Source: an uncultured Bacteroidota bacterium | GTDB taxonomy: Bacteria > Bacteroidota > Bacteroidia > JADZBD01 | Reading direction: 5' to 3' | DNA length: 52,264 nt | NCBI GenBank assembly: GCA_937924855.1 | Contig: CALEYQ010000029.1 | Coordinates: 1 to 52,264 of the forward strand | Shown here: piece by piece, positions 17,885 to 26,331 of the stretch | How positions within the stretch are numbered: the first letter of the stretch is position 1 | Layout: every line of letters begins with the position of its first letter | Notes under the pieces: model-generated | What the model saw: only the letters and a program-made list of their open reading frames with translations | The model's database searches: none | What the model was told of the DNA's origin: nothing | Translations under genes and position numbers: made by a program

Positions 17885-18706
17885 ATGATTTCATTTCCCG
17901 TTTCAAAAATTAATCTGGGGCTGAGTATTATCGGGAAAAGGACCGATGGTTTTCACGATTTGGAATCGGTTTTTTACCCGATTCCTTTTTGCGATGTTCT
18001 GGAAATTCTGCCTTCCCCTGATGGAGTTTCCCGTGCCATAAACTATACAGGCAAGATGTTTTCGGAAACTGAAATAAGCAATCATTCCTGTCTGAAAGCC
18101 CACGAAATTTTGGTTCGTGAATTCGGTATTCCTCCGGTTGAAATCCGCCTGCTTAAAAACATTCCCTTTGGTTCAGGCATGGGCGGTGGTTCCTCCAATG
18201 CTGTGGAAGCCCTTAAGCTGATGGCCGGCCTTTTCAACCTTGAAGTTAACCGGGAAAAATTACTCTCCTGGGCTGCTGAAATCGGAAGCGATTGTCCGTT
18301 TTTTGTTGATGCTACTCCTGCCCGGGTTACCGGAAGGGGTGATGTAATTGAACCTGTGAAGCTTTCCTTAAAAGGCTACCACCTTCTTTTGGTTTTCCCG
18401 GGTGTTGAAGTTTCAACACCCTGGGCTTTTTCGAAGATTAAACCGGGCGGAAGAAATGAAGAAATGGTACCGGTTATTTTAAGTGGGAACCTGAAATCAT
18501 GGCAGGGAATTGTAAGAAACGATTTCGAAGCTGTTGTTTTTGAAAAATATCCCCGCCTGAAATTACTAAAGGAAGCATTGTACTCCATGGGGGCTGTTTA
18601 CGCATCCATGTCGGGCTCAGGCGCCACCTTATACGGTATTTTCGAAAACAGAACTTCTGCCGGGGTTTTAGGTTCGGAAGTTCAATGCCGATGGGTTGAA
18701 TTATAA
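17885..18706 (+). CDS. ispE: 4-diphosphocytidyl-2-C-methyl-D-erythritol kinase IspE
   Basis: GHMP-family kinase that phosphorylates CDP-ME in the MEP pathway. The ATP-binding glycine loop PFGSGMGGGSSNA is at residues 94-106; the N-terminal substrate part (SKINLGLSIIGKRTDGFHDLES) and the C-terminal SMSGSGATLYGIF are also typical. 273 residues, slightly short but complete. Convergent with the aldolase gene, with only 4 nt between the stops and no terminator seen there. Together with ispH it shows isoprenoids are made by the MEP route. Confidence 0.95.
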   Translation: MISFPVSKINLGLSIIGKRTDGFHDLESVFYPIPFCDVLEILPSPDGVSRAINYTGKMFSETEISNHSCLKAHEILVREFGIPPVEIRLLKNIPFGSGMGGGSSNAVEALKLMAGLFNLEVNREKLLSWAAEIGSDCPFFVDATPARVTGRGDVIEPVKLSLKGYHLLLVFPGVEVSTPWAFSKIKPGGRNEEMVPVILSGNLKSWQGIVRNDFEAVVFEKYPRLKLLKEALYSMGAVYASMSGSGATLYGIFENRTSAGVLGSEVQCRWVEL

Positions 18707-18710
18707 AGGC

Positions 18711-19364
18711 TCAGGCAAATTTCTTTGCGTCTTCCAGAAACTGTTTCAACCCGTTATCCGTAAGCGGGTGTTTTAACAAAGCGGTAATGGCACTGAGGGG
18801 ACAGGTAGCTACATCGGCTCCGATTTTTGCACAATCTACAATATGCATAGGGTGACGGATGGAGGCCGCAAGTATCTCGGTGGCGAAGCCGTAATTATCA
18901 TAAATGGTTCTGATTTCATGAATCAGATTCAGTCCGTCGGTTGAAACATCATCTAACCTTCCTAAAAATGGACTAACATAACTTGCCCCGGCTTTAGCTG
19001 CAAGCAAGGCCTGTCCGGCGCTGAACACCAGGGTGCAGTTTGTCCGGATTCCTTTTCCGGTAAAATATTTAATGGCTTTGATGCCGTCTTTGATCATGGG
19101 AACCTTCACCACAATTTGTTTGTGAAGGGCAGCCAGTTTTTCACCTTCCTTAATGATGCCATCGGTGTCGGTTGCAATAACTTCCGCACTTACATCACCC
19201 GTAACAATTTTGCAGATGTCGACATAGTGTTTCATAACGGCCGCTTCACCTTTTATGCCTTCTTTGGCCATCAGGGAGGGGTTGGTGGTAACTCCGTCGA
19301 GAACACCCATGTCCTGGGCTTCACGGATCTGATCAAGGTTTGCGGTATCAATGAAAAATTTCAT
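18711..19364 (-). CDS. fsa: Transaldolase-like fructose-6-phosphate aldolase
   Basis: A 217-residue short transaldolase of the FSA/TalC subfamily. Seen: MKFFIDTANLDQIREA and GVTTNPSLMAKEG at the N-terminus, the Schiff-base lysine K87 in VVKVPM, and CTLVFSAGQALLAAKAGA. Short members either cleave fructose-6-phosphate or act as true transaldolases in the pentose phosphate pathway; sequence by eye does not separate these. It has its own -7 element and an upstream dyad. Confidence 0.94.
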   Translation of the reverse strand: MKFFIDTANLDQIREAQDMGVLDGVTTNPSLMAKEGIKGEAAVMKHYVDICKIVTGDVSAEVIATDTDGIIKEGEKLAALHKQIVVKVPMIKDGIKAIKYFTGKGIRTNCTLVFSAGQALLAAKAGASYVSPFLGRLDDVSTDGLNLIHEIRTIYDNYGFATEILAASIRHPMHIVDCAKIGADVATCPLSAITALLKHPLTDNGLKQFLEDAKKFA

Positions 19365-19378
19365 GGCGGAAGTTTTGG

Positions 19379-19386
19379 CAAAAATA
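19379..19386 (-). promoter_or_regulatory. -7 element of the aldolase gene
   Basis: Minus-strand TATTTTTG fits TAnnTTTG, ending 14 nt before the ATG at 19364. The -33 region lies inside the dyad at 19391-19423. Confidence 0.45.
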
Positions 19387-19390
19387 AAAG

Positions 19391-19423
19391 GTTATTAAGC
19401 CCGACTGTCGCCGAGTTAATAAC
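19391..19423. promoter_or_regulatory. Dyad over the aldolase promoter, candidate operator
   Basis: GTTATTAA (19391-19398) and TTAATAAC (19416-19423) are perfect 8-bp inverted repeats with a 17-nt spacer. The dyad covers the spacer and -33 region of the aldolase promoter, where a repressor would block polymerase. The half-site GAGTTAATAACA (19413-19424) is identical to one at 14579-14590. Confidence 0.45.
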
Positions 19424-19441
19424 AAATTATCCAAAAAATAA

Positions 19442-20167
19442 TTATTGACTCCCGAAAACCTTTTTCAGGATATCAGAAACCCTGGCGACCGGATCTTTTC
19501 TGATTTTCTGTTCTTCGTCCTGAATCAGTACAAACATGCCGGTAATGGCACGGTCGGTAACATAGGATTCCAGATCGGGGTCCTGCTTTTCCACTCCGGG
19601 CACTTTGTTGTAGGTGGTTATAACGGGATTCCAGTGTTTGGTCAGTTCAACCTTACTTAGGGCATCCTTTACTTTGGGTTGAAAAGCTGTTTTCAGTTGG
19701 CCGGTTGTTTTTTCCTTCAGGTATTCAGTGGCTGCAAAATCTCCGCCTTTTAAAATCGCAAAGCCATCGCCGATCGACATATTTTTGATGGCACTTAAAA
19801 AGATAGGGCCGGCTTCCTTGGCAGCTTCTTCCGCCCCACGGTTTAGTGTGAGTACAAATTTATCGACCCGGTCTTTGAAACCCAGTTGCTCCACCTTCTC
19901 TTTTACTTTAATGGCATCGGGGGGGAAGGGGATAAAAATTTTCGGGTTTTTATAAAATCCGTCCATTGCTGATGCCAGCGAGGTGGATTTGTTGGTTCCT
20001 ACGCTAAGCGCTTCCCGCAGACCCTGGATTACTTCTTCATTGGTAAGTTTGGGTTCTGTTGGGGGGGTGTTGATTACATTGCCGAGCTGATTGAGTTGCT
20101 GGGAAGTACAGGAAATGATGATGGCAAGCAATCCGCCTACCCATACATAGGGAAATATTTTTTTCAT
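19442..20167 (-). CDS. DUF4197 domain lipoprotein
   Basis: A 241-residue lipoprotein (lipobox IISC, Cys20) with the helical DUF4197 domain: GLREALSVGTNKS, KNPKIFIPFPPDA, LSIGDGFAILKGGDFAATEYLK and the C-terminal DRAITGMFVLIQDEEQKIRKDP are recognisable. Function of the family is unknown. I chose the ATG at 20167, which gives a clean signal peptide; a longer reading from 20230 would overlap cinA on the other strand. Minus-strand TAAGTTTG at 20194-20201 is a good -7 element. Confidence 0.88.
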   Translation of the reverse strand: MKKIFPYVWVGGLLAIIISCTSQQLNQLGNVINTPPTEPKLTNEEVIQGLREALSVGTNKSTSLASAMDGFYKNPKIFIPFPPDAIKVKEKVEQLGFKDRVDKFVLTLNRGAEEAAKEAGPIFLSAIKNMSIGDGFAILKGGDFAATEYLKEKTTGQLKTAFQPKVKDALSKVELTKHWNPVITTYNKVPGVEKQDPDLESYVTDRAITGMFVLIQDEEQKIRKDPVARVSDILKKVFGSQ

Positions 20168-20193
20168 AAATAATTCGTTTTCTTTGCTTTGAA

Positions 20194-20201
20194 CAAACTT
20201 A
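20194..20201 (-). promoter_or_regulatory. -7 element of the DUF4197 gene
   Basis: Minus-strand TAAGTTTG fits TAnnTTTG and lies 26 nt before the ATG at 20167. It also supports that start over the longer reading. Confidence 0.45.
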
Positions 20202-20228
20202 CAAATATTTTGCCAAAGGTATTTTTGC

Positions 20229-21482
20229 ATGAAAATAGCCCTGATTAATATAGGTGATGAGTTGCTGATTGGTCAGACCGTAAACACCAATTTATCCTGG
20301 CTGGGAATGGTATTATATCCCCTGGGCCATGAAATTGTGCATGTTCAGATCGTTCCTGATGAAGCTCATGCCATTGAAAAAGCACTTATTCGGGGTTCCG
20401 ATGAAGCATCCGTTATTTTGGTTACGGGCGGACTGGGGCCTACACGGGACGATATTACCAAAGAAGTTGTTTGTGCGTTTTTTCAATGCGGTTTAAAACG
20501 AGACGCTGAATCGCTGGAAAGGATAAAGGCGTTTTTTAGCAAACGCAATCTGCCCATGCTGGATGTAAATCTGTCACAGGCCGATATACCGGAAAAAGCA
20601 AGGGCTTTGCCTAATTTTCTGGGAACCGCACCGGGCATGATGATAGAAGAAGGGGGTAAAATTTACTTTATCCTTCCGGGGGTTCCCTATGAGTTTAAAG
20701 CCCTTGTAAAAGAATCCGTTTTGCCCCTCTTGAAAATAGAAAATCCCGAGGAAGAAAAAGTGCACAGGACGGTGCTAACTTATGGTTTGGGGGAATCATT
20801 TCTGGCCGATAAAATCAGTTCCTGGGAAAAGGCCTGGCGGGCAGGTGGGGGTGAATTGGCCTATTTACCCGGATCGGGATTGGTTAAGTTGAGGTTGTCT
20901 CTTAAAGGTGGGAACCGTATAGCGGAGATTGATAAAGAGCTGGAGGCTCTGAAAAAACTAATTCCGGATAACTATTTTGGTTTGGCAGGCACATGGGATC
21001 AGTTGGGACTGGAAAGAATTTTACTGACCAGGCTTGAGGAAAAAGGCTTGAGTCTTGCATTGGCTGAAAGTTGCACCGGAGGATATATTTCACATTTAGT
21101 AACGAAAGTTCCCGGGGCTTCAAAAGTGTTAAAAGGCTCGGTTGTGGTTTACTCTAATGAGATGAAGGAAAAACTGCTGGGTGTAAATGAGGAAACCTTA
21201 ACAAAATATGGGGCCGTAAGTGAGGAAGTGGTAATTGAAATGTGCCGGGGTTTAGAAAAGAATTTCGGGGTTGATTGCGGCATTGCCGTTTCCGGAATTG
21301 CGGGACCGGACGGGGGAAGTCCCGACAAGCCTGTGGGCACCGTTTGGATTGCCTGTTTATTCAAGGGCAGGGTAGGGGCGGTAAAGCACCATTTTTCGGG
21401 CGACCGCATGCAGGTAATAAGTCAGGCTGCCCGGTATGGGATTCAGGGAATTTTAGACCTGATGGACGGTCGTAAATTCTAA
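20229..21482 (+). CDS. cinA: CinA family protein (nicotinamide-nucleotide amidase)
   Basis: A 417-residue full-length CinA: N-terminal MoCF/COG1058 domain (INIGDELLIGQTVNTN; VTGGLGPTRDDITKE) and C-terminal PncC-like NMN deamidase domain from about residue 260 (LAESCTGGYISHL, VVYSNEMKEKLLGV, GIAGPDGGSPDKPVGTVW). Takes part in pyridine nucleotide recycling and is associated with competence and DNA damage in some bacteria. A TATTTTTG lies 1 nt before the ATG, too close to act as the -7 of this start. Two tRNA-Leu genes follow 30 nt later. Confidence 0.95.
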   Translation: MKIALINIGDELLIGQTVNTNLSWLGMVLYPLGHEIVHVQIVPDEAHAIEKALIRGSDEASVILVTGGLGPTRDDITKEVVCAFFQCGLKRDAESLERIKAFFSKRNLPMLDVNLSQADIPEKARALPNFLGTAPGMMIEEGGKIYFILPGVPYEFKALVKESVLPLLKIENPEEEKVHRTVLTYGLGESFLADKISSWEKAWRAGGGELAYLPGSGLVKLRLSLKGGNRIAEIDKELEALKKLIPDNYFGLAGTWDQLGLERILLTRLEEKGLSLALAESCTGGYISHLVTKVPGASKVLKGSVVVYSNEMKEKLLGVNEETLTKYGAVSEEVVIEMCRGLEKNFGVDCGIAVSGIAGPDGGSPDKPVGTVWIACLFKGRVGAVKHHFSGDRMQVISQAARYGIQGILDLMDGRKF

Positions 21483-21489
21483 AAAAACA

Positions 21490-21497
21490 TATCTTTG
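21490..21497 (+). promoter_or_regulatory. -7 element of the tRNA-Leu pair
   Basis: TATCTTTG fits TAnnTTTG and lies 15 nt before the first tRNA, a sensible distance for a short 5' leader. Confidence 0.5.
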
Positions 21498-21512
21498 TGC
21501 CCCCCGAAAATT

Positions 21513-21594
21513 GCCCGGATGGTGGAATTGGTATACACGTACGTTTGAGGGGCGTATGCCGCAAGGCTTGCGAGTTCGAGTCTCGCTCCGGGTA
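21513..21594 (+). tRNA. tRNA-Leu (GAG anticodon)
   Basis: 82-nt class II tRNA. The acceptor arms GCCCGGA and TCCGGGT pair (with G-T at the end), the anticodon stem TACGT/GCGTA encloses TTGAGGG with anticodon GAG, there is a long variable arm, and the T arm contains GTTCGAGTC. CCA is not encoded. Confidence 0.93.
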
Positions 21595-21608
21595 CAACAA
21601 ATTTTTCC

Positions 21609-21692
21609 GCGCGAGTGGCGGAACTGGTAGACGCGCAGGTCTCAGAAGCCTGTGGGGTAACACCTGTAGGAGTTCGAGTCTCCTCTCGCGCA
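21609..21692 (+). tRNA. tRNA-Leu (CAG anticodon)
   Basis: 84-nt class II tRNA. Acceptor arms GCGCGAG/CTCGCGC pair fully; anticodon stem CAGGT/GCCTG encloses CTCAGAA with anticodon CAG; long variable arm and GTTCGAGTC T loop present. CCA is not encoded. It is 14 nt behind the other tRNA-Leu and shares its promoter and terminator. Confidence 0.94.
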
Positions 21693-21697
21693 CGAAT

Positions 21698-21727
21698 AAG
21701 ATGCAACATCCAACGGTGTTGCATCTT
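21698..21727 (+). terminator. Rho-independent terminator of the tRNA-Leu pair
   Basis: AAGATGCAACA (21698-21708) and TGTTGCATCTT (21717-21727) form an 11-bp perfect stem with an 8-nt loop, followed by TATTTT. Confidence 0.85.
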
Positions 21728-21745
21728 TATTTTCATCTTTCCCCT

Positions 21746-21830
21746 CACCTGTAGGATTTCGAGCCGAAGGTCCTGATTTCCCGAAAGGGAACGTCAGGGT
21801 CTCCTCTCGCGCACGAATAAGATGCAACAT
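21746..21830 (+). repeat. Partial duplication of tRNA-Leu 3' half with an inserted palindrome
   Basis: This segment repeats 21661-21709 (3' half of tRNA-Leu(CAG) plus the left arm of its terminator) nearly exactly: CACCTGTAGG, then a TTCGAG-containing stretch, then TCTCCTCTCGCGCACGAATA and the terminator arm. The copy is interrupted after GAG by about 36 nt containing a nested palindrome (CCTGA, TTCCC, GAAA loop, GGGAA, TCAGG). It cannot form a tRNA. It looks like a leftover of site-specific recombination at a tRNA 3' end or of slippage. Confidence 0.8.
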
Positions 21831-21893
21831 ACAAGGGCGCAATGGCCAGAATTGGTTTTCAGATTTTTTTAGTAAGAAAAAGACAGAGGAGGA

Positions 21894-23360
21894 TTAAAGC
21901 TTCACCATTTTTCTAACCACCCTTTCACCTCCAAAATTACATTCAAAGAAATAAATTCCCTTAGGCAAATCCTGAATATCAAGTTCGGTTTGATCACCTG
22001 AAACCCTTACTTCTGATTTTATCTCCTGTCCCTTTACATCCAGCATACGATAGCTGAACCCGGGTTTGGAAGTCTGCACAAAAACAAAATCTGAACCGGG
22101 ATTGGGGAATATCGTAACCTGAAGGTTCTGGTGGGTTTCGCTAACCGATAAGCCCGTAAAGGTTCCTTTCCGATAAATTACTTCGTTGGTAAAGGCACTT
22201 TGAAAAACAAAATGAAAAATGCCGTTTCCAAACGCTACCGATGGAACCTGTTGATTTCCGGTGGCTGAAAAAACCGAATCGCTGAGCCAAACAACGGATT
22301 GACCCAACCCGCTCACACCGCTGGTGGAAAAGCTCACGAAACAACTGATGTTGCTGTTGGCTCTGTTGTCGTCCCAGCAAACAGCCAGGGTGTCACCACT
22401 GCCGGCAATGGAGGGATGGCGCTGTACAATACTCATCTGATTCTGATAATCAATTATCCTGTGCCGGTTCGATTGCAGGGTTCCGCCGTGCATGCGACCC
22501 AGAATAATCCGGCCGTTTCCTCCCACCTGCGACATCCATACCGAAAAAATGCTGTCCCCGTTCCAAATGGCCTCAGGGCCTGCAGACGGACATCCATTCA
22601 ATACCCAGTTGGTACTGTCGATCTGGATGTTTTGCGTAAAGCTTTGTCCGCTGTCGCCGGAATGGGTCAGGTGAATATTCCTCAAATTATTGATGTTGTT
22701 GCGGTACATAACATATACCGAATTGTTTTTTTGCAAAATCATGGGCGGACAACACTCACAGGGAATTCCGGGAGCCGGAGCATTGGCCGATACTTCCATG
22801 CTGAAAGTCTGACCCCCATCGGTGCTCCGGTTGCACATTTGACTGGGATTTTGCATGGTTTGCGTTGCTTTTTCAAAGACAACATAAGGGTTTCCAAGTG
22901 GGTCTATGGCAACGGCCGGCGTATATCCCGGGGTTGCCGGGGGCTGGTGGTCGGCCCGGACGGTATCCTGCCAGGTTAATCCACCGTCGATGGATTTTAC
23001 GAGGTATATTTTTGAAGAGGTCATGGGTAAACTGAAAAAGGAAACAAAAACTGTATCTCCCCTGGCCGCAATGTGTGGCCCTTCATTGCTGTTGGTATAA
23101 CACAAAACTCCCGTAGGAGTTACCTGAACGGGAGCCGAAAATCCACTTCCGTTCCAACGCGATGAATATATTATTCCGTTGGCCCTCGACCACATCACCA
23201 GGGGAATATTGTTTCGGGTTAAAACAATGCGTGGTTTAACCGAGCCGTAGGTGGAACCGCCGGCAACTACCTGTTGCGGACTGAGGAAAATCTGGGGGCT
23301 CTGGGAATTGCCAAATTGAAAACAAAAAACCAGTGCCAAAAGGGATAAAAGTTTATTCAT
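21894..23360 (-). CDS. T9SS-secreted Asp-box (sialidase-fold) protein
   Basis: A 488-residue exported protein: signal peptide (residues 1-19, cut near GNSQ), a beta-propeller with several Asp-box loops (SIDGGLTWQ, STDGGQTFS, SGDSGQSFT) typical of the sialidase/BNR fold, and a C-terminal T9SS sorting domain of about 75 residues (VTIFPNPGSDF, then YRMLDVKGQEI and LPKGIYFFECNFGGERVVRKMVKL). So it is exported to the cell surface or medium by type IX secretion. The catalytic arginine triad of sialidases was not identified, so enzymatic activity is open. The ATG at 23360 gives the proper signal; it is divergent from the TonB receptor gene. Confidence 0.88.
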   Translation of the reverse strand: MNKLLSLLALVFCFQFGNSQSPQIFLSPQQVVAGGSTYGSVKPRIVLTRNNIPLVMWSRANGIIYSSRWNGSGFSAPVQVTPTGVLCYTNSNEGPHIAARGDTVFVSFFSLPMTSSKIYLVKSIDGGLTWQDTVRADHQPPATPGYTPAVAIDPLGNPYVVFEKATQTMQNPSQMCNRSTDGGQTFSMEVSANAPAPGIPCECCPPMILQKNNSVYVMYRNNINNLRNIHLTHSGDSGQSFTQNIQIDSTNWVLNGCPSAGPEAIWNGDSIFSVWMSQVGGNGRIILGRMHGGTLQSNRHRIIDYQNQMSIVQRHPSIAGSGDTLAVCWDDNRANSNISCFVSFSTSGVSGLGQSVVWLSDSVFSATGNQQVPSVAFGNGIFHFVFQSAFTNEVIYRKGTFTGLSVSETHQNLQVTIFPNPGSDFVFVQTSKPGFSYRMLDVKGQEIKSEVRVSGDQTELDIQDLPKGIYFFECNFGGERVVRKMVKL

Positions 23361-23422
23361 CCTGCAATATAGCAAATTCGCCAAAATTTGCACCGGCCTA
23401 TTCCCCAATAAAAGGTATTTTT

Positions 23423-25966
23423 ATGCGTTTTATAGCTATGCCCCACGTCCGGTTTTTATTATTTCTTTTCGCTGGCCTTTTTTCTGCCTGTATCCATGCC
23501 CAAACCGGAGGAACTGTTTTTGGAAAAATTAAAAACACCGAGGGGCTTCCCATTCAGAATCTGAATATTACGGTACGCGAAAACCCTGCCTTCAAAACCA
23601 TTACCAACGAAAAGGGGGAATATTCCCTGCAGCTTCCTTCCGATTCCGTTTTTACCCTAATATATTCCCATGTGGCAATTTTGAAAACGGAAAGAACCGT
23701 TAAGCTGAAACCGGGGGAAAGAAAAAAACTGGATTTCGTTTTTGAAGATATTACCATCATTCCCCAGGTTGTTATTGAAGACAAGCAAACCCGGTCTAAG
23801 TTCCTTACTATAATTCCCATCGAAGTGGTTCCCCTTCAGGTGGGACCCTCAATGGATTTTAACCGTATTCTCGTTACCCAACTTGGCGTTTCCTCCAATA
23901 ACGAACTCAGTTCGGGGTATTCAGTTCGGGGAGGAAACTACGATGAGAACCTTGTGTATGTAAACGGGGTAGAAGTTTACCGTCCGTTTTTGGTTCGCAG
24001 CGGACAACAGGAGGGTTTGAGTTTTGTGAACCCCGATCTTGCAGGTAACGTAGTTTTTTCCGGTGGAGGGTTTGAAGCCAAGTATGGCGATAAAATGTCT
24101 AGCGTGCTGGATGTCCAATACCGCCGCCCCCGGAAATTTGCAGGAACTTTTTCGGGTTCCGCCCTCGGGGCAAGTCTGCACCTCGAAAATATTTCTCCCA
24201 ACCGCCGTCTGGCCTGGATTTTCGGAGCCCGGCAGAAATCCAATCAATACATTCTTAAATCCCTGGATACCGATGGGGAATTTCGTCCCTCTTTTTACGA
24301 TGTACAGGGTTTTCTTACTTATGCCCTGACCGATGAGTGGGAACTCGAGGTGCTAACCAATATTGCCAGTAATAATTACAACATTGTTCCTGAAACAAGG
24401 CAGAGTGACTTCGGAACGGTAAATCAGGCCCTTCGGCTTACCGTATTCTGGGATGGTCAGGAGATCGACGCCTTCCGGAGTTATATGGGGGCCTTTACCC
24501 TTGTAAAACGCCCTACCGGGAAAAACATAACGTATCGCTATATTTTTTCAGGTTTTCATACCCGTGAAAAAGAAACCTTCGATTTGTTCGGGCAATACCG
24601 CATCGACGCCCTGGAGACGGATCTGGGGAAGGATAATTTTGGTAATGTGGCCTATAATCTGGGTATTGGTGGCCTACTTCACCATGCCCGCAACTACCTC
24701 GATGCAACGGTTGTAAGCGCAGAACACCGGGGCTCCTGGTTTCGTGAGAAGAAAGGCTTCATCTCCGGCGAACGATGGGAGTGGGGAGTTCGTTACCAGC
24801 AGGAATATATCAACGATTTTTTGAGCGAATGGAAAATGCTCGATTCTGCAGGGTATTCCGTTCCGCAGGGCAATCCAAATACCATTGAATTACAGGATGT
24901 GGTGCGATCCGAAATTCACCTCGCTTCAAATCGGGCAAACGCCTTTTCGCAATGGACCCTCGAAAAAGATTTAAAAGATTCTTCCGAGCTTATTTTCACG
25001 GGTGGGATCCGGACTTCTTATTGGGATTTGAACCAGCAGTTATTGTTTAGCCCACGAGCCCAAATTGCCTGGAAGCCTTACTGGAAAAGAGATGTTATTT
25101 TTAAAGCTGCCTCAGGCGTTTACCACCAACCCCCCTTCTACCGTGAATTGCGTTCTATAGAAGGGAAAATTAATCAGGATCTGAAAGCCCAAACCTCCTA
25201 TCATTTTGTACTGGGAAGCGATCTGAATTTTTTTGCCTGGGGTCGTCCCTTTAAATTTGTTTCGGAAGTTTATTACAAGCACCTGAAAAACCTGGTTCCC
25301 TATGAAATTGATAATGTAAGAATTCGTTACTACGCCCAAAACAATGCCGATGGTTATGCCACGGGCATCGACATGAAAATAAACGGAGAGTTTGTAAAAG
25401 GAGTTGAGTCCTGGTTCACCATGTCGGTAATGCAAACCCGGGAAAACCTAAGGGATGATTTTTTTTATAAGCATTATAACAAAGACGGAGAACTGATTAT
25501 CCCGGGCTTTACTACCAACGATACGGTTGCATTCAGTGAAAAGGTGGAACCCGGGTTTATTCCCCGACCCACCGACCAACGGGTTACTTTTGGATTGTTT
25601 TTCCAGGATTACCTTCCCGGTTTTCCCCGCTGCAAAATGTACCTGAATCTGCTTTTTGGATCCGGCCTTGCTTTCGGACCTCCTTCCTTTGAACGCTACA
25701 AAGATACCCTTCGCTATCCTCCCTATCGAAGAGCCGACATCGGTTTCAGTTACGAAATTATAAACGACAGCTCCAAAATTTTTGAGAAAAAAATATTTAA
25801 ACATGTAAAATCGGTTTGGATGGGAGCCGAGATATACAATCTGTTTGCCACCAACAATACCATTTCTTATATATGGATTCGGGATGTAACAAACCGGCAA
25901 TACGCCATTCCTAATTATTTAACCCGGCGCCTGATTAACCTGCGCATGATAATCCGGTTCTCATGA
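23423..25966 (+). CDS. TonB-dependent receptor with carboxypeptidase-like regulatory domain
   Basis: About 847 residues. Signal peptide (cut near IHAQ), then a carboxypeptidase-regulatory/CarbopepD_reg domain (GTVFGKIKNTEGLPIQNLNI), a plug domain (SSGYSVRGGNYDENLVYVNGVEV; FSGGGFEAKYGDKMSSVLDV) and a large outer-membrane barrel with a C-terminal RRLINLRMIIRFS. TonB/ExbB-powered import of an unknown ligand is the family role. No SusD partner is next to it. The start at 23423 is chosen for the signal peptide; a Met five codons later is an alternative. It overlaps the next gene by 4 nt. Confidence 0.9.
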   Translation: MRFIAMPHVRFLLFLFAGLFSACIHAQTGGTVFGKIKNTEGLPIQNLNITVRENPAFKTITNEKGEYSLQLPSDSVFTLIYSHVAILKTERTVKLKPGERKKLDFVFEDITIIPQVVIEDKQTRSKFLTIIPIEVVPLQVGPSMDFNRILVTQLGVSSNNELSSGYSVRGGNYDENLVYVNGVEVYRPFLVRSGQQEGLSFVNPDLAGNVVFSGGGFEAKYGDKMSSVLDVQYRRPRKFAGTFSGSALGASLHLENISPNRRLAWIFGARQKSNQYILKSLDTDGEFRPSFYDVQGFLTYALTDEWELEVLTNIASNNYNIVPETRQSDFGTVNQALRLTVFWDGQEIDAFRSYMGAFTLVKRPTGKNITYRYIFSGFHTREKETFDLFGQYRIDALETDLGKDNFGNVAYNLGIGGLLHHARNYLDATVVSAEHRGSWFREKKGFISGERWEWGVRYQQEYINDFLSEWKMLDSAGYSVPQGNPNTIELQDVVRSEIHLASNRANAFSQWTLEKDLKDSSELIFTGGIRTSYWDLNQQLLFSPRAQIAWKPYWKRDVIFKAASGVYHQPPFYRELRSIEGKINQDLKAQTSYHFVLGSDLNFFAWGRPFKFVSEVYYKHLKNLVPYEIDNVRIRYYAQNNADGYATGIDMKINGEFVKGVESWFTMSVMQTRENLRDDFFYKHYNKDGELIIPGFTTNDTVAFSEKVEPGFIPRPTDQRVTFGLFFQDYLPGFPRCKMYLNLLFGSGLAFGPPSFERYKDTLRYPPYRRADIGFSYEIINDSSKIFEKKIFKHVKSVWMGAEIYNLFATNNTISYIWIRDVTNRQYAIPNYLTRRLINLRMIIRFS

Positions 25967-26331
25967 GTAAGAAAAAAATACCTTTTGATTTTGTCATCGA
26001 TCGGCTTTTTGCAGCCTCGCCGGTGGTTAGGCCCATGTTCGGAGCTTTCGGCATTTATGTAGGCCCGAAAATTTACCTTGCCCTGAGACAAAAAGAGGAA
26101 CACACCGAAGATAACGGCGTATGGGTGTCAACCCTTCATGAACATCATGATGGGCTTAAAGCCCTTATGCCTTCCCTGCGCCAGGTTCAGGTGCTTGGAG
26201 GTAATTCGGCCTGGCTTATTGTGCCTGAAGATCACCCGGACTTCGAGACTCATGCGAATATGATTTGTGATTTAATTTTGCGGAATGACCCCCGCCTGGG
26301 TTCGGTTCCCAAAAAGAAAAAGAAAAAATGA
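25963..26331 (+). CDS. Small TfoX-N-like protein
   Basis: A 122-residue protein. FDFVIDRLF, VVRPMFGAFGIYVGPKIYLAL recalls the N-terminal domain of TfoX/Sxy-type proteins; the assignment is by a short motif only. The tail is a lysine run (KKKKKK), suggesting contact with nucleic acid or simple disorder. It begins inside the TonB receptor stop (ATGA) and overlaps the next gene in the same way, so the three are translationally coupled. Function unknown. Confidence 0.6.
   Translation: MSKKKIPFDFVIDRLFAASPVVRPMFGAFGIYVGPKIYLALRQKEEHTEDNGVWVSTLHEHHDGLKALMPSLRQVQVLGGNSAWLIVPEDHPDFETHANMICDLILRNDPRLGSVPKKKKKK

Noticed and set aside
20220..20227. TATTTTTG as the -7 element of cinA
   Set aside because: It lies 1 nt before the start codon, which would place transcription start inside the coding region; CinA homology fixes the ATG.
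21642..21842. 66-codon open frame across the tRNA repeat
   Set aside because: It reads antisense through tRNA-Leu and its partial copy, so it is not protein coding.
22299..22979. 226-codon open frame on the plus strand
   Set aside because: It is antisense to the Asp-box T9SS protein, has no family features, and the minus-strand gene has clear signal, repeats and sorting domain.
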